Below the pieces are notes generated by a model. The model worked only from the letters and a program-made list of their open reading frames with translations. It was not told the origin of the DNA and made no database searches. Below are positions 1 to 5,018 of a stretch of 6,990 nucleotides of DNA, in pieces. The stretch's first letter is position 1. Each line of letters starts with the position of its first letter. The stretch is from Lysobacterales bacterium (lineage in GTDB: Bacteria > Pseudomonadota > Gammaproteobacteria > Xanthomonadales > SZUA-5): contig JANJUH010000009.1 in NCBI GenBank assembly GCA_024710675.1, forward strand, positions 1 through 6,990, in the 5' to 3' direction. Both the position numbers and the translations under genes were made by a program.

Positions 1-1
1 A

Positions 2-58
2 GGCAGGGGGTTGATCGAGCGGCACGAGCCGACCGCGACTCGAACCTGATCCCCTGCC
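2..58. repeat. Weak inverted repeat in C-rich spacer
   Basis: GGCAGGGG at 2-9 is the exact reverse complement of CCCCTGCC at 51-58. In RNA the pairing could extend to about 12 bp by adding G-U pairs, around a loop of roughly 33 nt. A C-rich tract follows (51-77). The spacer lies downstream of the minus-strand channel gene, so it could be a structured 3' region. There is no T-run for a classical terminator, and in sequence this GC-rich an 8-bp repeat may be chance. I see nothing else convincing in 1-150. Confidence 0.25.
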
Positions 59-150
59 CCCCCGCCCCTTGCCCCCAGTCCAGTGTTCGATGCTCGAATA
101 AGCGCACCGAAAGGGGCGACCAGGACTCCTACGACAGAACCTTCGGAGCC

Positions 151-960
151 TCAGCCCTGGCTTGGCCGCTGCTCGATCACCTTCGCCAGCCGCGCCAGCT
201 CCGCACGCAAGGCCTTGACCTCGGCCACCAGCGGCTCCTCGCCCTCCTCCACCGCGTCCTTGACGGCCTGGTTGCGGTCGGCATCGATCTCGGCCTGCAT
301 CGCCGAGACGACGACGCCGATGAACAGGTTCAAGGCGGTGAAGGTGGTGATCAGGATGAAGGGCACGAAGAAGCCCCAGGCGTAGGGATAGACCTCCATC
401 ACCGGGCGCACGATCCCCATCGACCAGGATTCCAGGGTCATGACCTGGAACAGCGTGTAAGCCGACTTGGCGATGCTCCCGAACCACTCCGGGAAGGCGC
501 TGCCGAAAAGCTTGGTCGCCATGACCGCGCCGACGTAGTAGATCAGTCCGAGCAGCATGACGATCGATCCCATGCCCGGCAGCGCGCCGAGCAACGCGCC
601 GACGACACGCTTGAGCGAAGGGACGATGGTGATCAGGCGCAACACGCGCAGGATGCGCAGCGCACGCAGCACGCTGAGCTGGCCGGTGGACGGCAGCAAG
701 GCGATGGCGACCACCACGAAATCGAAGACGTTCCAGGGATCGCGGAAAAAGCGCAGACCGCGCACATAAAGCTTGGCCGCGATCTCGACACAGAAGATCG
801 CGAGCGCGATGCGGTCGAGTGCGACCAGCACGCTGCCGTAGCGCGACATCATGCCGGCGTCGGTCTCGAAACCGAGTGTGACCGCATTGATCAGGATCAC
901 CGCGAGGATGAAGCGTTCGGTACGCGGATCGGCCAACAGCTTCTCGAGCATCGCCTTCAC
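151..960 (-). CDS. Bacterial voltage-gated sodium channel (NaChBac/NavAb type)
   Basis: A single-domain ion channel of the BacNav family, which works as a homotetramer in the inner membrane and admits Na+ on depolarisation. Numbered from the GTG at 960 (269 aa), hydrophobic segments S1-S3 lie near 17-32, 44-65 and 77-90. S4 (95-111) carries four arginines at every third position (R99, R102, R105, R108), the voltage sensor. S5 is about 128-151, the pore loop contains TLESWSM at 175-181, and S6 is about 195-221. The filter and flanking MGIVRP and MEVYPYAW closely resemble my memory of NavAb from Arcobacter. The acidic tail ends in a heptad-like helix (245-264), as expected for the BacNav coiled coil. 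Start choice: GGAG lies 5 nt before the GTG at 960; an upstream GTG (966) and an ATG (951) are alternatives. The gene stands alone, divergent from gpx. Family assignment is secure; the physiological role (pH homeostasis, motility) is unknown here. Confidence 0.95.
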   Translation of the reverse strand: MKAMLEKLLADPRTERFILAVILINAVTLGFETDAGMMSRYGSVLVALDRIALAIFCVEIAAKLYVRGLRFFRDPWNVFDFVVVAIALLPSTGQLSVLRALRILRVLRLITIVPSLKRVVGALLGALPGMGSIVMLLGLIYYVGAVMATKLFGSAFPEWFGSIAKSAYTLFQVMTLESWSMGIVRPVMEVYPYAWGFFVPFILITTFTALNLFIGVVVSAMQAEIDADRNQAVKDAVEEGEEPLVAEVKALRAELARLAKVIEQRPSQG

Positions 961-1098
961 AGACACTCCGTACGCACGTGGTTGCGGAAATGGTGCGCGA
1001 GTCTATCGGGAGCACGCGGCGCGCGGCAGGGGCTGGATCGTGCTCGCCCGCTTGCTTCCACGCTCACGCCGGCCGGGCCAGAATGGCGCTTCCCCATC

Positions 1099-1103
1099 AG
1101 GAG
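1099..1103 (+). promoter_or_regulatory. Ribosome-binding site setting the gpx start
   Basis: AGGAG at 1099-1103 is 7 nt before the ATG at 1111 but only 1 nt before an in-frame ATG at 1105, so it selects 1111. The reading frame is open upstream to 982, but that extension has no homology I recognise and is treated as untranslated. I found no convincing -35/-10 pair between 961 and 1110. Confidence 0.7.
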
Positions 1104-1110
1104 CATGCCC

Positions 1111-1590
1111 ATGGCCAGCGTCCACGACTTCACCGCCCTGAACATCGAGGGCAGTCCGCAGCGGCTTTCCGATTACCGGGGCAAGGTGCTGCTGATCGTC
1201 AACGTGGCCAGCAAATGCGGTTTCACGCCGCAATACCGGGGCCTCGAGGCGCTGTGGCGCAAGTACGAGGACAAGGGTCTGGTGATCCTGGGCTTTCCCT
1301 GCGATCAGTTCGGTCACCAGGAACCCGGCGACGAGGCCGAGATCCAGTCCTTCTGCTCGATGACCTACGACGTCAGCTTCCCGATGTTCGCCAAGATCGA
1401 GGTCAATGGTGCCGGCGCGCACCCGCTGTACCAGCACCTGAAGGCAGAAGCGCCGGGGCTGCTGTGCAGAGAGGGGTACAAATGGAACTTCACCAAGTTC
1501 CTCGTCGACCGCAGCGGCAAGGTGGTCAGGCGCTATGCGCCGACCGACAAGCCGGAAGCGATCGAGCCGGATATCGTGGCTTTGCTCTGA
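1111..1590 (+). CDS. gpx: Glutathione peroxidase family protein (thiol peroxidase type)
   Basis: Reduces hydrogen peroxide and organic hydroperoxides; a 159-aa cytosolic thioredoxin-fold protein with no signal peptide. Visible signatures are N31-V-A-S-K-C36-G-F with the peroxidatic cysteine C36, the family block LGFPCDQFGHQEPG at 60-73 containing Q70, and W125-N126-F-T-K-F. C36, Q70, W125 and N126 make up the catalytic tetrad. C82 in the F-C-S-M segment matches the resolving cysteine of thioredoxin-dependent members, and C36/C64/C82 match the cysteine positions I recall for yeast Gpx3. It therefore probably uses thioredoxin rather than glutathione (inference). The peroxidatic residue is Cys, not selenocysteine. 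A small deviation is D65 where the family block usually reads Asn (PCNQFG). The gene is monocistronic, followed after 4 nt by a strong hairpin, and convergent with icd. Confidence 0.95.
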   Translation: MASVHDFTALNIEGSPQRLSDYRGKVLLIVNVASKCGFTPQYRGLEALWRKYEDKGLVILGFPCDQFGHQEPGDEAEIQSFCSMTYDVSFPMFAKIEVNGAGAHPLYQHLKAEAPGLLCREGYKWNFTKFLVDRSGKVVRRYAPTDKPEAIEPDIVALL

Positions 1591-1594
1591 GGGC

Positions 1595-1621
1595 GCCCGC
1601 GACCAGGCTGTAGTCGCGGGC
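1595..1621 (+). terminator. Hairpin just after gpx, terminator-like
   Basis: GCCCGCGAC (1595-1603) and GTCGCGGGC (1613-1621) form a perfect 9-bp GC-rich stem with a 9-nt loop, starting 4 nt after the gpx stop codon. Position and stability fit a 3'-end structure, but no T-run follows, so it is not a textbook intrinsic terminator. It may stabilise the mRNA end, or be one unit of a dispersed palindromic repeat family. Confidence 0.5.
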
Positions 1622-1628
1622 TCGAGCG

Positions 1629-1774
1629 GAGGGCACGAGGGCACGGGAAAGCCGGCGAATCGACCGCCGCGCTGAAGACCAGCGGCGGTGGCAGTCCCAG
1701 CTTGTCGGCGACAGCGCCGCTTGCCCCGGTCCGACCGGTTTGGGTTACGGTTTCTTGCGTGCCCTCGTGCCCTC
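1629..1774. repeat. 17-bp inverted repeat arms framing the gpx-icd spacer
   Basis: GAGGGCACGAGGGCACG (1629-1645) is the exact reverse complement of CGTGCCCTCGTGCCCTC (1758-1774). The arms lie 112 nt apart and are themselves built from tandem 8-mers. Between them are further hairpins. The outer arms plus inner stems resemble a palindromic intergenic element (REP/BIME-like, or a small MITE-like element). No transposase gene is present and I see no clear target-site duplication. Confidence 0.6.
1663..1689. repeat. Inner hairpin of the gpx-icd spacer
   Basis: ACCGCCGC (1663-1670) pairs with GCGGCGGT (1682-1689), an 8-bp stem with an 11-nt loop. AGCGGCG (1681-1687) can alternatively pair with CGCCGCT (1715-1721), so two mutually exclusive folds are possible. 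A further small stem, CCGGT/ACCGG, lies at 1726-1738. Confidence 0.45.
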
Positions 1775-1782
1775 GTGCCCTC
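1759..1782. repeat. Tandem 8-mer GTGCCCTC, three copies
   Basis: Three perfect head-to-tail copies of GTGCCCTC fill 1759-1782 and end 2 nt before the icd stop codon (1785-1787). Two copies of the reverse complement (GAGGGCAC) lie at 1629-1644. The difference between three and two copies suggests slippage-driven expansion. Confidence 0.75.
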
Positions 1783-1784
1783 GT

Positions 1785-3284
1785 TCACTCCCCCTGCGCC
1801 TGCGAGTAGCCGCGGACGCCGTCGAACTCGTAGAGGTTCTCGGTCTTCACGGCGTCGAGGCCGGCATTGGCGATCGCCATGAGCAGTTGCGTCAGTTCGA
1901 CCGGCGTCGGCGTCCCGGCGGTGGCGAGGAAGCGACAGCGCCAGTGGTCGGTGCGCAGGGTCTCGGCATGGCCGCCCGGGTAGACCTTGACGCCGCGGTT
2001 GGTGATCACGGCCAGACGCCAGCCGGTCAATCCCAACTGCTCCAGCCGCGCACCCAGGACCTTGGGGTCCCGACCCTGCTCGTCCCAGTTCAGGAACACA
2101 TCGACGCCGACCAGGCGCTTCTCTGCTCGCCGCACCGGTGCCGGCAAGCTGTCAGGCGCGACCGCCCTGGCGGGCACCGATTCGGGATAGTCCACCGCCG
2201 GCAGCCGTCGTGGCCGCTGGCCCAGTCGCTCGATGACCGCCTGCGCGAAGGCCTGCGTCCCCACGCGCTGGCGGCTTGCGCCCTCGCGATGGACATCGGC
2301 GGTGTGGATGCCCTCCTCCAGCGTACGCAGCCAGGCATTGTGGATGTCGCTCGCCGGCCGCGCACGACCGAGGTGCACCAGCATCATCACCGCGGCCATC
2401 AGCAGGCCGGAGGGATTGGCGATGTCCATCCCGGCGATGTCGGGCGCCGAGCCGTGCACGGCCTCGAACATCGCGCAGTCGCGGCCGATGTTGGCCGAAC
2501 CGGCGAGCCCGATGGAACCGGCGACCTCGGCAGCCACATCCGACAGGATGTCACCGTAGAGGTTCGGCGTGACCACCACATCGAAGTCCTGCGGTCGCGT
2601 CGCGATCCGCGCGGTGCCGATGTCGATGATCATGTGGTGGGCCGCGATGTCCGGATATTCGGCCGCGATCTCGTCGAAGACCTTGTGGAACAGGCCGTCG
2701 GTGAGTTTCATGATGTTGTCCTTGGTCATGCAGGTGACCTGCTTGCGACCATGGGCGCGCGCGTACTCGAAGGCGTAGCGGACGATGCGTTCGCAGCCCG
2801 GCCGAGTGATCAGCTTCAGGCACTGGTAGACCTCGTCGGACTGGCGATGCTCGATCCCGGCGTAGGTGTCTTCCTCGTTTTCGCGAACGATGACGACGTC
2901 CATCCGCGGTTGCAGCGAGGCCACGAAGGGGTGGTGGGACACGCAAGGCCGGAGGTTGGCGTAGAGACCCAGGGTCTTGCGCAGCGTGACGTTGACGCTC
3001 TTGTAGCCGCCCCCTTGCGGTGTGGTGATCGGACCCTTGAGCATCACGCCGTGTTCGGCGATGGCATCGTAGACATCCTGGCCGAGCCCCGCAGCGTGGC
3101 CCGCCTCGTAGGCCCGGAGCCCGACGACGGCCTCATGGAAGCCCAGCGTGGGATCAGCGGCTCGCAGGATCGCCTGTGTTGCCTGCATGATTTCGGGGCC
3201 GATGCCATCGCCTGCGGCGGCTGCGACGGTGCGGGCCGGCAGGCGGGCAGGTTCGTAGCCGCGGGGCGCGAGGACGGCAGACAT
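1785..3284 (-). CDS. icd: Isocitrate dehydrogenase, long Thermus-type, predicted NAD+-preferring
   Basis: Oxidatively decarboxylates isocitrate to 2-oxoglutarate in the TCA cycle. The 499-aa product has the dehydrogenase core at 1-360: GDGIGPE (25-31), substrate-site S96, N98, R102 and R112, R134-E-N-E-E-D-T-Y141, K188, and the metal-binding stretch with D245 and D249. A C-terminal domain (about 389-499: VGVDVF, NRG..VYP, H.RCRFL, EFDG, AQGE) matches the extra domain of the Thermus thermophilus enzyme and is absent from E. coli Icd. After HGSAP (277-281) come D282-I283 and later A289, where E. coli has K344-Y345 and V351 and Thermus has Lys-Tyr. Asp-Ile is the recognised NAD+ pattern, so despite Thermus-like architecture the coenzyme is predicted to be NAD+. 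AAGGAG at 3290-3295 lies 5 nt before the ATG. Divergent from the wHTH-deoA-deoB unit; convergent with gpx. Confidence 0.96.
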   Translation of the reverse strand: MSAVLAPRGYEPARLPARTVAAAAGDGIGPEIMQATQAILRAADPTLGFHEAVVGLRAYEAGHAAGLGQDVYDAIAEHGVMLKGPITTPQGGGYKSVNVTLRKTLGLYANLRPCVSHHPFVASLQPRMDVVIVRENEEDTYAGIEHRQSDEVYQCLKLITRPGCERIVRYAFEYARAHGRKQVTCMTKDNIMKLTDGLFHKVFDEIAAEYPDIAAHHMIIDIGTARIATRPQDFDVVVTPNLYGDILSDVAAEVAGSIGLAGSANIGRDCAMFEAVHGSAPDIAGMDIANPSGLLMAAVMMLVHLGRARPASDIHNAWLRTLEEGIHTADVHREGASRQRVGTQAFAQAVIERLGQRPRRLPAVDYPESVPARAVAPDSLPAPVRRAEKRLVGVDVFLNWDEQGRDPKVLGARLEQLGLTGWRLAVITNRGVKVYPGGHAETLRTDHWRCRFLATAGTPTPVELTQLLMAIANAGLDAVKTENLYEFDGVRGYSQAQGE

Positions 3285-3294
3285 GGCAACTCCT

Positions 3295-3346
3295 TATGCG
3301 AAGGATAATACGCGAAATGGGTGTCGCATATGATGATAGTGGCGAA
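3295..3346. promoter_or_regulatory. Repeated GCGAA motifs in the icd/regulator divergent region
   Basis: TATGCGAA (3295-3302) and TACGCGAA (3309-3316) form a direct repeat with 14-bp register, and GGCGAA recurs at 3341-3346. CGCATA at 3325-3330 is the inverted partner of TATGCG at 3295-3300. The cluster covers the predicted icd -10 and the 5' end of the regulator gene, so it could be an operator for the adjacent winged-helix protein. This is inference from spacing and position only. Confidence 0.35.
3305..3310 (-). promoter_or_regulatory. Candidate -10 box for icd
   Basis: On the minus strand TATTAT (3310 down to 3305) differs from TATAAT at one base. It would place transcription initiation near 3298, giving a leader of about 14 nt that includes the AAGGAG ribosome-binding site. 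No good -35 hexamer is found 16-18 nt upstream, so activation by a protein, or another promoter, is possible. On the plus strand the same area offers GATAAT (3304-3309) and TATGAT (3329-3334) as possible -10 boxes for the regulator gene. Confidence 0.4.
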
Positions 3347-3679
3347 ACCGGTGAGCAAGCCGTGAAAACGCGGATCGCGGCGACCGCCAGCGAACAACCG
3401 GGCGCCCCATGGACCTTTCTGTCCAATCACACCCACGTCCTGGTCTGCCTGGCGCGTGAGCCCGACCTGACCCTGAAGGAAGTCGCCGCGCGCATCGGCA
3501 TCACCGAACGCGCCGTGCAGCGCCTGGTGGCTGAACTCGAATCGGCCGGGGTGTTGCTGCGCTGGCGCGATGGCCGCCGCAACCGCTACCAGATCCGCGG
3601 CGACAGCCGACTGCGCCACCCGCTCGAAGCGCACCGCACGGTGGGCGAGCTGCTGGCGCTGCTGGCATCCACCCCATGA
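3317..3679 (+). CDS. Small winged-helix (MarR/ArsR-like) transcriptional regulator
   Basis: A DNA-binding protein of about 120 aa. The N-terminal 30 residues look unstructured. W32-T-F-L-S-N-H-T-H40-V-L opens the conserved domain, followed by a helix-turn-helix (about 52-78: LKEVAARIGITERAVQRL then VAELESAG) and a charged beta wing (80-93, rich in Arg). A tail of about 25 residues (RLRHPLEAHRTVGELLALL) is typical of this wHTH group as I remember it from many GC-rich bacteria. No ligand domain is visible. Start is uncertain: ATG 3317 has AAGGA 11 nt upstream, while GTG 3362 has GGTGA 7 nt upstream and fits a downstream -10 (TATGAT, 3329-3334) better, giving 105 aa. An ATG at 3296 lacks a ribosome-binding site. 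The stop codon overlaps the deoA start (ATGA, 3676-3679), so it is translated with the nucleoside catabolic genes and may regulate them or the divergent icd. The target is not known. Confidence 0.85.
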   Translation: MGVAYDDSGETGEQAVKTRIAATASEQPGAPWTFLSNHTHVLVCLAREPDLTLKEVAARIGITERAVQRLVAELESAGVLLRWRDGRRNRYQIRGDSRLRHPLEAHRTVGELLALLASTP

Positions 3680-5016
3680 GCCCACCCCTGCCCCAGGAAT
3701 TGCTCCGCAGCAAACGTGACGGCGGGCCTTGGGACGAGGCTGCGATCCACCAACTGGTCGCGGGAATCACCGACGGCAGCCTTGGCGATGCGCAACTCGG
3801 TGCGCTGGCGATGGCGGTGTACCTGCGTGGCATGGACCGTGCGGAAACCCTGGCGCTGACCCTGGCCATGCGTGACAGCGGCCGCGTCATCGATTGGCGC
3901 GCCCGCGCCCTGCCCGGCCCGCTGCTCGACAAGCATTCGACCGGCGGTGTCGGTGACCTGACCAGCCTCGTGCTCGCGCCCATGGTCGCGGCCTGCGGCG
4001 GCTTCCTGCCGATGCTCTCCGGTCGCGGCCTCGGCCACACCGGCGGGACGCTCGACAAGCTCGAGGCCATTCCCGGTTACCGCGCACAGGTGGACATCGC
4101 CACCCTCGAGCGGGTGACCGCCAGCGCGGGACTCGCGATCGTCGGCGCCAGCGCCGAACTGGCGCCCGCGGATCGCCGCCTTTACAGCGTTCGCGACGTC
4201 ACGGCGACCGTCGACTCGATCCCGCTGATCACCGCATCCATCCTCTCCAAGAAGCTCGCGGCAGGTACCCAGGCGCTGCTGCTGGACGTCAAGCAGGGCA
4301 GCGGCGCCGGTTTCGCCGATCCCGCCCTGAGCCGAGCCCTGGCCGTGAACCTGGTCGACATCGCCAGGGCAGCAGGCCTGTCGGCGGTGGCCTTGCTGAG
4401 CGACATGGACGAGCCGCTGGTGCCGGATATCGGTAACGCAATCGAACTCAGGGTGGCGCTCGACTACCTCAAGGGCCGCCGAACTCCGCCGCGGCTGCAC
4501 GCGCTGACGCTGGCCCTCGGCCGGGAGATGCTGCGCGCAGGTGGCCTGGCGGTCAGCGATGGGGAGGCCGAGGAGAAATTGCTCGCGGCCCGCGATTCCG
4601 GGCGCGCCGCCGAGCGTTTCCAGGCGATGGTGAGCGCGCTGGGTGGACCGCGGGACCTCATCGAAAACCCGCAGCGGCACCTTGCGATGGCCCCGCTCGT
4701 GGCGAGCGTGCCCTCCCCCGCTTCGGGTCGGGTGAGCGCCATCGATACCCGCGCCCTCGGCATGGCCGTGGTGGCCCTGGGCGGCGGGCGCAAGCATCCT
4801 GCCGATGTGATCGACCCAGCCGTCGGATTGTCCGCCCTGCTCGGCAAGGACCAGCCGGTGCGGGCAGGAGAGCCCCTCGCACAGGTCCATGCACGCGACG
4901 AAGCCCGCCTGGCGGAAGCGATGATGCGTGTGCAAGCTGCCTATCGGATCGGAGAGCAACGGGTCGAAACCGGCGCCATCATCCAAGGGCGGATTGCAGA
5001 CGCCTCCGAGGGATGA
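3676..5016 (+). CDS. deoA: Thymidine phosphorylase
   Basis: Cleaves thymidine (and deoxyuridine) with phosphate to the free base and 2-deoxyribose-1-phosphate in cytosolic pyrimidine nucleoside catabolism. The 446 aa compare with about 440 in E. coli DeoA. Domains: N-terminal helical domain (about 5-68), the large phosphate-binding glycosyltransferase-3 domain (about 75-335), and the C-terminal PYNP domain (about 345-425). K86-H-S-T-G-G-V-G-D94 and the family signature SGRGLGHTGGTLDKLE (115-130) form the phosphate site. R173, S188 and K192 in the Y-S-V-R-D...S-I-L-S-K-K segment correspond to the base-binding residues R171, S186 and K190 of E. coli. All key residues are present. There is no purine-rich ribosome-binding site before ATG 3676, and the start overlaps the regulator's stop by 4 nt, so translation probably depends on coupling to that gene. 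The alternative pyrimidine-nucleoside phosphorylase is less likely given the length. Confidence 0.96.
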   Translation: MSPPLPQELLRSKRDGGPWDEAAIHQLVAGITDGSLGDAQLGALAMAVYLRGMDRAETLALTLAMRDSGRVIDWRARALPGPLLDKHSTGGVGDLTSLVLAPMVAACGGFLPMLSGRGLGHTGGTLDKLEAIPGYRAQVDIATLERVTASAGLAIVGASAELAPADRRLYSVRDVTATVDSIPLITASILSKKLAAGTQALLLDVKQGSGAGFADPALSRALAVNLVDIARAAGLSAVALLSDMDEPLVPDIGNAIELRVALDYLKGRRTPPRLHALTLALGREMLRAGGLAVSDGEAEEKLLAARDSGRAAERFQAMVSALGGPRDLIENPQRHLAMAPLVASVPSPASGRVSAIDTRALGMAVVALGGGRKHPADVIDPAVGLSALLGKDQPVRAGEPLAQVHARDEARLAEAMMRVQAAYRIGEQRVETGAIIQGRIADASEG

Positions 5017-5018
5017 TC

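Noticed and set aside
20..60. tRNA-like T-loop on the minus strand (GGTTCGAGTC at about 37-46)
   Set aside because: The flanking bases do not form a T stem, there is no matching acceptor stem, anticodon arm or CCA, so a tRNA is not supported.
88..102. TTCGA/TCGAA mini-hairpin as terminator of the channel gene
   Set aside because: A 5-bp stem without a T-run on the minus strand is too weak to call.
978..1613. Alternative frame and upstream extension over gpx
   Set aside because: The frame starting at 978 is a shadow. The in-frame extension from 982 lacks homology, and AGGAG at 1099-1103 points to the ATG at 1111.
1591..1784. CRISPR array or insertion sequence in the repeat-rich spacer
   Set aside because: The tandem units are 8 bp without spacers, and there is no transposase or room for one; the structure is palindromic rather than array-like.
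1740..3308. 522-codon open frame on the plus strand opposite icd
   Set aside because: It is antisense to a fully conserved icd and arises from GC-rich third positions; the translation is Arg/Gly/Asp/His-rich with no recognisable domain.
3586..4986. 466-codon open frame on the minus strand opposite deoA
   Set aside because: It is a shadow of deoA, low-complexity (Gly/Arg/His/Gln-rich), with no motif and no ribosome-binding site that I could argue for.
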